A stretch of 24,287 nt of DNA from Candidatus Bathyarchaeota archaeon (GTDB taxonomy: Archaea > Thermoproteota > Bathyarchaeia > TCS64). Under the pieces are notes generated by a model. It saw only the letters and a program-made list of their open reading frames with translations, did not search any database and was not told where the DNA came from. Of the stretch, positions 16,834 through 24,157 are shown piece by piece (the first letter of the stretch is position 1; every line of letters starts with the position of its first letter). The stretch spans positions 1 to 24,287 of the forward strand of contig PBSW01000056.1 of NCBI GenBank assembly GCA_002726865.1, in the 5' to 3' direction. A program made the translations under genes and the position numbers.

Positions 16834-17074
16834 ATTAATCCACGGAAGTACTCCCCATTATCTAATTAATCTTTAGATATGGCGCGCGTCGTTTTATAAC
16901 TCCCCAGCTCATCCTAGTCCCTAAAATATCTTGGTGGAATAACCTCAGGAAGATTCTTCTAAAATCTGAATGGGATAAAATAAGAAAAAAAACATATTTG
17001 CACTCTAACAATTGCTGGGGAGTTAAAAGTTAACCCCCCCACACACACTTTTCAAGAACTCTGAAGCGTGCGAC

Positions 17075-17767
17075 CTAGACTATTCGATCCCGTTTTTCAA
17101 GATTATGCCTCGCGCAGAGTATCTGAATATTCTCCGGTACGAGTGACGATCCACCGCGTGAGTAGGGGATAATGTGGTCAAAGTGAAGATTCTCATCGCT
17201 CCCGCATTGAACGCACTTGGCCTTGTCACGTTTCCAGACTTCCAGCTTCACCCACGAAGGGACCATCCGATTATGCTCCAAGTCGAGTTTTCGACTATGC
17301 TCTGCTGGGTCAACTAGGAGTTCAAGCCTGAACTTGAACACATTTCTATCATCCGAGGATTCCCTCCACGCATCAACTAGCCTAAACAGTCCATTGTAGA
17401 CCCAAATCCCCCTGCGAAGTTTTTCATAGACCTTGACCAGTTCTGGCTCAGCCTCACCCTCCCTGTATCTTTTCGCGGCATGGTAGAATTTTCCGTTCTG
17501 AGTAGGCCTCCCGCTTGGCAGATACATGGGCTGATTAGTCTTCGTTGGATCTGTTCCACCCTTTCTCTTCGCCTCGTTGTGCCCCTCGTAGATGAGTATG
17601 CGGCCTTTCTCTTCAACTCGATCAGCGTATGGGGCGTTCGGTCTTAGGCTCATCAGGATGATGCTCTGCTGTCCGTGGAGCTTGTAGTTCATGCCCCGCT
17701 GCAGGCTGGCCTTCTCTAGGGCACACATTTCAATATAGGCGATTATCTGCCCAGGCTGGAAGGTCAT
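17075..17767 (-). CDS. SRA-like/YDG plus HNH endonuclease (modification-dependent nuclease)
   Basis: 230 residues in two parts. Residues about 25-152 look like an SRA/YDG-type base-flipping domain: PYADRVEEKGRILIYEG, TDPTKTNQPM, KLRRGIWVYNGLFRLVDAW, FKFRLEL. Residues about 170-230 are an HNH nuclease: CVQC (185, 188), HFDHIIPYSRGG (His 195, Asp 197, His 198), ENIQILC and HN (221-222) with the zinc pair. SRA-HNH fusions in known families cut DNA with modified cytosine. The ATG overlaps the upstream small gene by four bases (ATGA), so they are coupled. An ordinary HNH protein with another sensor domain is the alternative. Confidence 0.82.
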   Translation of the reverse strand: MTFQPGQIIAYIEMCALEKASLQRGMNYKLHGQQSIILMSLRPNAPYADRVEEKGRILIYEGHNEAKRKGGTDPTKTNQPMYLPSGRPTQNGKFYHAAKRYREGEAEPELVKVYEKLRRGIWVYNGLFRLVDAWRESSDDRNVFKFRLELLVDPAEHSRKLDLEHNRMVPSWVKLEVWKRDKAKCVQCGSDENLHFDHIIPYSRGGSSLVPENIQILCARHNLEKRDRIV

Positions 17768-17991
17768 GTTTTCTCTGTGTTTAAAGGAGTTAATTCATTA
17801 TATAATCTAGGCAGTTCCATGTATCCGCACAAGGCTGCGATTCGAGGAGTCCATTCTTTCCTCTCATCTCTCAGATACTTGGCCAGCAACAATGCCTCCT
17901 CGTTGATCAAAGTCTCAATCCTCTGCCTCTTACCATGCCGGATTAAAGGAATATCCACCTTAGACATGAAGAAATCATCCAGCTCCCCCAT
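17764..17991 (-). CDS. Small 75-residue partner of the SRA-HNH nuclease
   Basis: Soluble, helical, no recognised family: MGELDDFFMSK... then RIETLINEEALLLAKYLRDERKEWTPRIAALCGYMELPRLYNEL. The central part could be a helix-turn-helix. Its stop overlaps the nuclease ATG (ATGA). ATG 17991 chosen; ATG 17967 is possible because a TATA-like box at 17995-18005 would put the transcript start near 17973. Role unknown; a regulator or co-factor of the nuclease is the simplest reading. Confidence 0.6.
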   Translation of the reverse strand: MGELDDFFMSKVDIPLIRHGKRQRIETLINEEALLLAKYLRDERKEWTPRIAALCGYMELPRLYNELTPLNTEKT

Positions 17992-17994
17992 TAC

Positions 17995-18005
17995 AATAAA
18001 AAAAC
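17995..18005 (-). promoter_or_regulatory. TATA-like box for the SRA-HNH unit
   Basis: Minus strand TTTTTTTATTG just before the small partner gene; divergent from the tusA promoter 14 bases away. Confidence 0.35.
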
Positions 18006-18018
18006 TCACATGGAAGAC

Positions 18019-18028
18019 CATATATTCT
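18019..18028 (+). promoter_or_regulatory. TATA box for the tusA-like gene
   Basis: CATATATTCT, centre 35 bases before ATG 18058; predicted transcript start near 18049, ruling out the in-frame upstream ATG at 18010. Confidence 0.45.
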
Positions 18029-18057
18029 ACCGCTCCAAACGGAGAGATGAAACAAAC

Positions 18058-18291
18058 ATGGCCACCGAATACGACAGAATCCTAGACTGTACAGGACTTT
18101 ACTGCCCAGAACCTGTATTCAGAGTCCGCCTCGAGCTAGACAGCATGGAATCAGGCCAGACCCTGAAGGTGACAGCTGATGACCCTGCGGCCGAACAAGA
18201 CATCAAAAGACTAATAGTACGCCTTGGACACAAAATACTTGAAATCAATACAGACGATGAAAATATAGAGTTCATCCTCAGTAAAGGTTAA
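18058..18291 (+). CDS. TusA/SirA-family sulfur-carrier protein
   Basis: 77 residues with the TusA fold pattern: LDCTGLYCPEPVFRVRLELDSM, the Cys 16 of the CPxP motif, then LKVTADDPAAEQDIKRLIVRLGHKILEI. In known members this Cys carries persulfide for thiolation or sulfur transfer. Start ATG 18058 has GGAGAG about 11 bases upstream and a TATA box. Monocistronic; no sulfur-metabolism neighbour seen. Confidence 0.88.
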   Translation: MATEYDRILDCTGLYCPEPVFRVRLELDSMESGQTLKVTADDPAAEQDIKRLIVRLGHKILEINTDDENIEFILSKG

Positions 18292-18463
18292 AGGCGATAT
18301 TTATCATACAAGAAAAACAAAAACTAGATTGTCCATGCGAATTACAATCAAGAGAAAGGATGTTTTTGGATATATTTCCACATAATTGGTTCCTTGGCTT
18401 CGAATAGATCAAACTATTTGGACGCGCGATACCCAATAAACGAATAAATTTAGTATGAAAATC

Positions 18464-18539
18464 TGGTGGACTGGGGGGGATTTGAACCCCCGACCTCCTG
18501 GATGCAAGCCAGGCATTCATACCACTGAACTACCAGCCC
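18464..18539 (-). tRNA. tRNA-Ala (anticodon UGC)
   Basis: Cloverleaf on the minus strand: acceptor GGGCTGG with CCAGTCC (contains the G3-U70 pair that marks alanine tRNA), D arm GTTCAGTGGTATGAAT, anticodon loop CTTGCAT in GCCTGGCTTGCATCCAGG, T loop TTCAAAT, discriminator A and encoded CCA (18464-18466). No intron. Confidence 0.95.
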
Positions 18540-18564
18540 GCCACCAATTCTAACAAACGGTCAA

Positions 18565-18572
18565 GATAAAAG
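18565..18572 (-). promoter_or_regulatory. TATA box for tRNA-Ala
   Basis: Minus strand CTTTTATC, centre about 30 bases before the tRNA 5' end. Confidence 0.5.
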
Positions 18573-18574
18573 GT

Positions 18575-18980
18575 TTTACGGGCAATCTACAAAAACCTAT
18601 CTCCATAAAAAAGAACAGGTAAAAATACCTTAAATGATGTAAATCATTTCAAACAACTTTCATATTTCCTCCCGTAAAGAGCTGGAGCTAGGTCCAATCT
18701 AAAGTTAAAATCGAAAAAGGAGTATTGAGAGATAAAACTGTCCTGGTTAACTTGGGAATATTCAATCTCTTTTTTCCTAATCGAAAATAGGCATAATAAA
18801 ATAAATGAAAAAAACCAAAATGGTGGATTTCACTTTTGGAAATCTGATTAAGCGGGCCTGTTACAGGTGTTATCAGTTTTTTTAGGGTCATAAAGGTTTT
18901 CCGGACTTTTCGTAAGGCTTGAGGATTCCTTTGTTTGGGTAGTTCGCTACAAAATTTCGGTTTGTGGTTTTAGAGTTATT
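18575..18980. other. AT-rich gap between two minus-strand tRNA genes
   Basis: No supported gene. A 67-codon minus-strand frame (18688-18891) lacks family resemblance and coding bias. Holds tRNA 3' end and spacer sequence only. Confidence 0.5.
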
Positions 18981-19057
18981 TGGTGCCGCCGGAGTGATTT
19001 GAACACTCGGCACCCCGGTCTTCAGCCGGGCGCTCTCCCAGGCTGAGCTACGGCGGC
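18981..19057 (-). tRNA. tRNA-Phe (anticodon GAA)
   Basis: Acceptor GCCGCCG with CGGCGGC, D arm GCTCAGCCTGGGAGAGC, anticodon arm CCCGG-CTGAAGA-CCGGG (anticodon GAA), T arm GAGTG-TTCAAAT-CACTC, discriminator A and encoded CCA (18981-18983). All stems fully paired; no intron. Confidence 0.95.
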
Positions 19058-19084
19058 AGACATCATATGGTGAAATGGCGAGTT

Positions 19085-19094
19085 CTTAAAAAAT
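19085..19094 (-). promoter_or_regulatory. TATA box for tRNA-Phe
   Basis: Minus strand ATTTTTTAAG, centre about 33 bases before the tRNA 5' end. Confidence 0.5.
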
Positions 19095-19173
19095 CTTTGG
19101 AGCCATGTACATTTACTATATTCCTAGGGGAGCATATTTATCTGTGTGGTGGGTGGGTATTGTGTTGGCGGAG

Positions 19174-19248
19174 GGGCCGGTGGTCTAGTGGTATGACACC
19201 GCCTTGACGTGGCGGTGGTCGCAGGTTCGATCCCTGCCCGGCCCACCA
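19174..19248 (+). tRNA. tRNA-Val (anticodon GAC)
   Basis: Acceptor GGGCCGG with CCGGCCC, D arm GTCTAGTGGTATGAC, anticodon arm CCGCC-TTGACGT-GGCGG (anticodon GAC), T arm GCAGG-TTCGATC-CCTGC, discriminator A and encoded CCA (19246-19248). No intron. An AT-rich box near 19132-19142 may be its promoter. Confidence 0.95.
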
Positions 19249-19851
19249 TTCTTCTGTTCTAAACCTTGAACGCGGCGACCTAGTAACTCAGTTAAACAAA
19301 TTATTTTTCAATCGAGTTTATTATATAGATCAGAGCATTTTTTTGACCTCTGAGTTAGTTACGCCTAAATATTTATCCACTTTGTAACAGTTATGTTGAT
19401 CCAACCAGTGACATTTTATCTTCAATGACGGTCTATAACAAATTTGCCTATTGATTATTTCCTTAGTCAGATATTTTGAAAATCATAACTTTATCTTAGT
19501 ACCTCATTCTGGGAACAAAAAAAAATATACATAGCCATATTCTCGTGCATTTAAGTTACGAGGAAGATCAACTCTGTTTTTACCGGTTGATCATGCATGA
19601 ACTGGTACACCAATATCTAATACGAAAAACGGTAGTTTACCACGGACATGGATGTTCTAGAGTAGATGAGACCACGGCTTTTCAGCCATAGAGAAGTCTC
19701 CAATTCCTATGATTTCTCTGAATTATCTCTTGGTTTTCAGTATTCTTGTCTACTTTGTGTTTTTATCGATTATCTGGAATGTTTTTTTTATGAGTTCACC
19801 ATGTCCTTGTTTTTAGGTCCCTATTTTTTTTGGGATATTTTAGGGATAGGG
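19249..19851. other. AT-rich gap between tRNA-Val and the SMC operon
   Basis: About 600 bases without a supported gene. Holds a T-rich tract after tRNA-Val, a distant pair TAACTCAG/CTGAGTTA (19284-19291, 19350-19357), and a clean inverted repeat GATCAAC/GTTGATC (19566-19572, 19586-19592). The 19666 plus-strand frame runs out of frame into the SMC gene and is not credited. Confidence 0.5.
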
Positions 19852-19859
19852 TTTAAAAA
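19852..19859 (+). promoter_or_regulatory. TATA box for the SMC-kleisin-KITE operon
   Basis: TTTAAAAA, centre about 43 bases before ATG 19898; predicted transcript start near 19882. This places the TTG at 19871 upstream of the transcript and supports ATG 19898. Confidence 0.5.
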
Positions 19860-19897
19860 TGAGCTGAGCATTGAGACTACAAGTTCGGGGAAAACTA

Positions 19898-21946
19898 ATG
19901 CTGATTCGCGAGGTCATTCTAGAGAACTTTATGTCCTACGAGTACGCCCGAGTCCCCGTCCGAGACGGTGTGAATGTAGTCTGCGGACCCAACGGATCCG
20001 GAAAATCCAGCTTCCTCACGGGAATATGCATCGCCCTCGGGGACACCTATACAGAACGATCCAAGAAGCTTAGTGACCTCATCCGCTGGGGAGAGGACAG
20101 GGCAAGAGTAAGCCTCCTTCTTGACAACACAGCCAATGATGGCCAAAGGCCTATCCCGAGATTTGACAGCAACGTCATCAGGTTAACTCGGAACCTCCGC
20201 AGGGACGGCAAATACTGGTTCGAGATAAACCAGAAGGGGGCCCAAAAGTATGAGGTCATGAATATCCTCAATGACCTGGGCTTTGATCCCAGTAACATGC
20301 TCATTGTGATGCACCAGAATATGCCCACCCAGTTCGCAGCCCTCCCCCCTCGCGAGAAGCTTAAAATCTTGGAATCGGCTGTAGGATTTGAGAGCTATAG
20401 ATCCGATGTCGTGGAGGCAAAAACAAAGCTTGGGGGAATCCTTAGTGAGGAGTCGAGCCTCATCAACCTACTGGATCGGGCGAGGGAGACCCTAAACTAC
20501 TGGAGAGAACAGAATGATAGGCTCCAAGTGAAGAAACAGCACCAGACCCGAAATGTTTTCCTCCAGAAGGAGATTGCATGGAGCCGGGTTATAGCCCTCG
20601 AGAAAGAGCAGAGCCGCGTTGAGCAGGATATAACCCGGGCTGACAACGACCTCCATGAGGCCGAAGCTGAGATGGAAAGGAACGGGAACCTAATCCTAGA
20701 TTCCAACAAGGAGCTCGAAAATTATAAAACATCATGGATAATGCTCATAGAGAAACGGGTAAAGTTCGAAAGGACCGTCGGCATCTGCGAGTATACTATT
20801 AACAACTCTAAAGGACAGCTGTCTCAGCTCGGAGGACTTCTCGAATCGTCCAGCGAGAACCGTAAGAGGTTCAAAATGGGGACCGAGAATCTCAGGAATA
20901 GTCTAAAAGCGGGTCCTACAACCCTCGATGATTATTTCAACATTCTTGCTGAGATTGAGGAGAGCCAAAGTGAAGCTTACAAGATTTGGAACTCTGAGAT
21001 CGAGGACCAGAGAACCAAGATAAGCTCCTCAGTTGATTCGTTGGGTACAAGGCTAGAAGAGGCAAAGACGGGGGCTTTGGCTGTTGTTCAGGAAATGGAG
21101 CGGACGAGAATCCAGATTGATGAGACCAACGACAAATATATTGAAGCCAGGATTCGGATGGCTCTTCTCAGGGATAGGAGGGGGCGGCTTAGTCAAAGGA
21201 TCGACTCTCTCAGGGCAGAGATGGATCGGCTTATAAGGGATCTCAATGATGCCGAAGTCAAGGCAATCATCAAAGGAGCGAGGGTAGAGACCGGTCGGAG
21301 TTCTGAGGAGATTCTCGGGGAGATTCGGAAGGTGAGCGGTATCTTGATGGGGATGGCCGACGTCACGGATAACGCCGAGGAGATGTACGTTTCCTACTCT
21401 AGAACTTTCAACGAGCTCCAAGAACGGGTGGATCAAGTCAGGTTGAGTCGCCATAACGTTATGGAGGAGATTGAGCAGAGAACAAAGCGATGGCGAGGCG
21501 TGATGCAGGAACTTTTAGTCGAGGTCAATGGTAAATATTTGAGCCTCCTTTCGATGCTCCAAGCAAAGGGTGAGGTACGCCTCATAGACGCCACTGACAT
21601 CGAGGAGGCAGGTCTAGAGATCTGGGTTGGTTTCAAAGGCGCAGTCCCTAGCAGGCTTGACCCTTTTACTCACAGCGGTGGGGAGCGAAGCACTTCAGTA
21701 ATGGCGTTCTTACTTTCCTTGCAGCAGAATATTAGATCCCCGTTTAGGGCTGTAGACGAATTTGATCTCCACATGGATCCCAAGAATAAGGAGGTAGTTT
21801 CCGAGTTCATCGTCAAGACCATGAAGGGATCTGATGACCAGTATTTGGCTATCACTCCGAGCCAGATCACATTCCAAGGAAAGGATAACCACATTATCTT
21901 GATTCACAAGACCGAGGGACGGTCAACGGTCCAGGTTGTTGAATAA
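19898..21946 (+). CDS. Short Smc5/6-like SMC ATPase
   Basis: 682 residues from ATG 19898 (a TTG at 19871 adds nine). SMC/RecN/Rad50-type layout: N head REVILENFMSYEYARV, Walker A CGPNGSGKSS (about 29-38), Q-loop region MLIVMHQNMPTQFAALPPREKLKILESAVG, then charged coiled coil (about 170-560), then C head with signature SGGERSTSVMAFLLSLQQ (593 onward) and Walker B AVDEFDLHMDPKN (Asp 620, Glu 621), ending YLAITPSQI. The SGGERS..., PFR-xVDE-xxxxMDP and ITP features resemble Smc5 and Smc6 more than condensin-type Smc. It is far shorter than usual SMCs (about 1100), with no recognisable hinge and no CxxC zinc hook. Heads an operon with a kleisin and a KITE protein. Confidence 0.88.
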   Translation: MLIREVILENFMSYEYARVPVRDGVNVVCGPNGSGKSSFLTGICIALGDTYTERSKKLSDLIRWGEDRARVSLLLDNTANDGQRPIPRFDSNVIRLTRNLRRDGKYWFEINQKGAQKYEVMNILNDLGFDPSNMLIVMHQNMPTQFAALPPREKLKILESAVGFESYRSDVVEAKTKLGGILSEESSLINLLDRARETLNYWREQNDRLQVKKQHQTRNVFLQKEIAWSRVIALEKEQSRVEQDITRADNDLHEAEAEMERNGNLILDSNKELENYKTSWIMLIEKRVKFERTVGICEYTINNSKGQLSQLGGLLESSSENRKRFKMGTENLRNSLKAGPTTLDDYFNILAEIEESQSEAYKIWNSEIEDQRTKISSSVDSLGTRLEEAKTGALAVVQEMERTRIQIDETNDKYIEARIRMALLRDRRGRLSQRIDSLRAEMDRLIRDLNDAEVKAIIKGARVETGRSSEEILGEIRKVSGILMGMADVTDNAEEMYVSYSRTFNELQERVDQVRLSRHNVMEEIEQRTKRWRGVMQELLVEVNGKYLSLLSMLQAKGEVRLIDATDIEEAGLEIWVGFKGAVPSRLDPFTHSGGERSTSVMAFLLSLQQNIRSPFRAVDEFDLHMDPKNKEVVSEFIVKTMKGSDDQYLAITPSQITFQGKDNHIILIHKTEGRSTVQVVE

Positions 21947-22739
21947 CTTGGTGACTAAGGAATCTAAGGTCCAGCTCAAAGGTGTTATCGATCTCTGTCG
22001 GGGGGTGTCGGATGGAATCATCGATCCCTTCGACATCGATGTTGAGTACGTCCTCTCAGTCATCAAAAACTATTACCCTGAGGTCTCATCACTTGAGGAC
22101 TTTTGCCTTGATGCTGAGGCGATTAAGGAGCTCTCATTGGTTTTAGAGAGACAGCATGAGTGGATCCACTATCAGTCCACGACACTATACAAGGACCCCT
22201 TCATGCTAAGCCAGCAGCTAATGAAAATGGACGTAGGAGCCATTGCCAAGGCTTTTCTTAAGTCTTGGCACCCCATCGTGGAGCTAAAGCAGATCTCTGC
22301 CAAGACTTTAGCAGGGTCACTCGGATATTGGGGGGAGCTCCTCCCAATGGCCGAGCGTTGGAACAACTTCAACTTGTGCGAAGTTGATGCCAGCACAGCC
22401 TCGATGGTGGACGTAAGGGAGTTGGGGTATTTCCCGGTGGAGGGATTCACGGAGACTCTTGAAACGTTCTGGATACAGATGAAAGGGAGGATTCAGAAGG
22501 GAGGTTGGATGCCATATTGGGATTGGATAGGGTCAGAGACTTACGAGGAAACAGTGAAGCGCGCCTATCTCACAGCGTTTCTGGTGACCTACGGGTACGT
22601 GGTGATACGCATGGACAGATTCGGAGACGATATAATGGTGAAGCCCCTTGATGAGGTAAACCCGGGTCCTGAGGAGGGAAAGACCTCGCTTCCGGTAATG
22701 GTTGACTACAAGGATTGGGAGAAATGGCGGAAAGAGTGA
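21936..22739 (+). CDS. Kleisin-like (ScpA/Nse4-type) subunit of the SMC operon
   Basis: 267 residues; frame starts at TTG 21936, overlapping the SMC stop, or GTG 21951. Two ends look kleisin-like. N-terminal LKGVIDLCRGVSDGIIDPFD followed by IDVEYVLSVI at about 14-43 mirrors ScpA's neck-binding helix (the archaeal ScpA pattern iDPwDIDI), followed by LDAEAIKELSLVLERQ. The C-terminal RAYLTAFLVTYGYVVIRMDR then FGDDIMVKP (about 209-237) mirrors the ScpA winged helix that binds the SMC cap. The middle (WHPIVELKQ...GYWGELLPMAERWN) is not recognised. In kleisins the two ends bridge the SMC dimer; that role here is inferred. Confidence 0.7.
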   Translation: MLNNLVTKESKVQLKGVIDLCRGVSDGIIDPFDIDVEYVLSVIKNYYPEVSSLEDFCLDAEAIKELSLVLERQHEWIHYQSTTLYKDPFMLSQQLMKMDVGAIAKAFLKSWHPIVELKQISAKTLAGSLGYWGELLPMAERWNNFNLCEVDASTASMVDVRELGYFPVEGFTETLETFWIQMKGRIQKGGWMPYWDWIGSETYEETVKRAYLTAFLVTYGYVVIRMDRFGDDIMVKPLDEVNPGPEEGKTSLPVMVDYKDWEKWRKE

Positions 22740-23305
22740 GTAAGGCGGGTAGAGCGTATTCCAGGAAGGTAAAGGACGCTGTCCACCTATTGTTCTTCAC
22801 ACACCACAGGCTCCCAGGTGTACGGGGATGGGAGCTTAGGCAGGGGCTTGGAACGGAGTGGCTCCAAGTCATCGACGTCTTGGACGAACAGTTGAAATCC
22901 CTTGACTTGAAGGTTACGAGAGCTCTGGAAGATCCCGATATTGTGGAGCCAGACTCTAAACAACTTGCGGACGCTCGTTTCTATATCACTATGAGGGGGT
23001 CAGTCGATCAGAAGACATCCAAAAGTATAGGTTGGCGGATTGACGATATTGCCGGCCTTGCTGTCACGATTGCTTATTTAATCTCTAAACAAGGCAAGTC
23101 TCCGAGGACCGAGGTCGAGAAAATCTTGTCTGAGAAGCTTCCGGGTTGGAGGGTTAAAATGAACACTGACCGCTACATCCGCCAGGGTTACCTGGGGGAG
23201 GACGACCGGGGCACACTTTTCATTGGATGGCGGAGCCGGGCCGAAGTCGATCAAAAACAACTCGTTGATCTGGTCGTTGGTTTCGGGAAAAAGACCGCAT
23301 CCTAG
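22724..23305 (+). CDS. KITE-like tandem winged-helix protein (Nse1/Nse3-MAGE-like)
   Basis: 193 residues from ATG 22724, overlapping the kleisin gene by 16 bases; AAGGA lies nine bases upstream. A TTG at 22715 would add three residues. Two winged-helix halves can be drawn: about 15-95 (VHLLFFTHHRLPGVRGWELR ... DARFYITMRG) and about 105-176. The second ends RYIRQGYLGEDD-GTLFIGWRSRAEVD, resembling the MAGE/Nse3 and Nse1 pattern YL...W-GPRA-E at the end of winged helix B. KITE proteins bind the kleisin middle as dimers; a single gene suggests a homodimer. Gene order SMC, kleisin, KITE supports the call. Confidence 0.68.
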   Translation: MAERVSKAGRAYSRKVKDAVHLLFFTHHRLPGVRGWELRQGLGTEWLQVIDVLDEQLKSLDLKVTRALEDPDIVEPDSKQLADARFYITMRGSVDQKTSKSIGWRIDDIAGLAVTIAYLISKQGKSPRTEVEKILSEKLPGWRVKMNTDRYIRQGYLGEDDRGTLFIGWRSRAEVDQKQLVDLVVGFGKKTAS

Positions 23306-23633
23306 CATTTTCGTCCGTATTGATAATTCTCGCGCGTCGGGACAGCATTCAGCCCAGAAATCCCCTGTTCGCGCAAGGGTGCCAGTACAGTGTCTCTGTG
23401 TGGAGGTTTCATTGCCATACGGCGAGGTCTGGGTTCCAGAGGTAGATGTGTGGGGGACTAGGTGATGGGTATGTGTGTGCCCCTGTGAAAATAGAAAGAG
23501 TGGAATCAACCCGTAGGATATGAACATATAGATATAATGAGAGGGGTTCACATCCCCCCCATGAATCCGATCTTTAGCATTCACGCCATGAAAATGTTAT
23601 TTGGAGATACTAACGTATGGAAATAATAGGTGT
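23306..23633. other. Gap between the SMC operon and the PD-(D/E)XK-like gene
   Basis: No supported gene. The first part is GC-richer and open in several frames, with GT/GTG-rich low complexity at about 23440-23490; the rest is AT-rich, with a G-run/C-run pair near 23541-23561. It may be gene remnant or terminator plus leader. Confidence 0.4.
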
Positions 23634-23640
23634 AGGAGGT
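23634..23640 (+). promoter_or_regulatory. Strong ribosome binding site AGGAGGT for a TTG start
   Basis: AGGAGGT ten bases before TTG 23651; the strongest Shine-Dalgarno match in the window. It decides the TTG. Confidence 0.65.
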
Positions 23641-23650
23641 AAAAAGAAAT

Positions 23651-24157
23651 TTGATTCAATGGCAATTTTTCCCTAAGAATATCGACTCACCTGAATCACT
23701 GAAGCAAGTCATTACAAGTTTCCAGAGAATTGAAGGAAAAATCGACTCTGAAACTCACAAGCTACCAAGTGACAATGTTCTTGCGGTAATACGACCTTAT
23801 CTGGAAAAACTTGGCTTCAGAGTTGAAAAAGGGAAGAAAGTAGATGATAAAATAAGAGTGCCTGTACTCTACGGGTTAAACGGAATACTTGAGAAATCGT
23901 TTGAGGCTGACGCATATCACACCGAATTTAAATCGGTTATAGAGATAGAGGCAGGCCGAGGAGTCACAAACTATCAATTCCTAAAGGACCTCTTCCAAGC
24001 GTGCATGATGGATAATGTTGAATATCTCGTAATTGGTATTCGCAGGATTTATAGGAGAAGTAAGGATTTTGAAAAAGTCGTTACATTCTTTGATACTCTC
24101 TATGCGAGTGAAAGGTTACACTTGCCTCTGAAGGGAATCTTGATAATTGGCTATTGA
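23651..24157 (+). CDS. PD-(D/E)XK-like nuclease-fold protein
   Basis: 168 residues from TTG 23651. N-terminal helix, then VLAVIRPYLEKLGFRVEKGK (an Alw26/BglII-like opening), FEADAYH (Asp 87) and VIEIEAGRG (Glu 98, Glu 100), then a helix QFLKDLFQACMM and strand VEYLVIGIR. The spacing D-x10-ExE is the PD-(D/E)XK core with Glu in place of the usual Lys, seen in some active members and some inactive ones. No known restriction specificity can be named and no methylase is near. Codon use is more AT-rich than the SMC operon. Stop overlaps the next frame. Confidence 0.6.
   Translation: MIQWQFFPKNIDSPESLKQVITSFQRIEGKIDSETHKLPSDNVLAVIRPYLEKLGFRVEKGKKVDDKIRVPVLYGLNGILEKSFEADAYHTEFKSVIEIEAGRGVTNYQFLKDLFQACMMDNVEYLVIGIRRIYRRSKDFEKVVTFFDTLYASERLHLPLKGILIIGY

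Noticed and set aside
18688..18891. 67-codon minus-strand frame between tRNAs
   Set aside because: No ribosome site, no family pattern, AT-rich spacer composition.
19666..20073. 135-codon plus-strand frame before and into the SMC gene
   Set aside because: Runs in another frame across the SMC Walker A region; its unique part is AT-rich, Phe/Leu-rich and shows no family features.
23458..23490. Possible C/D-box RNA (GTGATGG ... CTGTGA)
   Set aside because: Boxes do not match and the region is simple GT repeat.
23078..23584. 168-codon minus-strand frame
   Set aside because: Half is antisense to the KITE gene and the rest is low-complexity (His/Thr repeats from GTGT runs); not credible.
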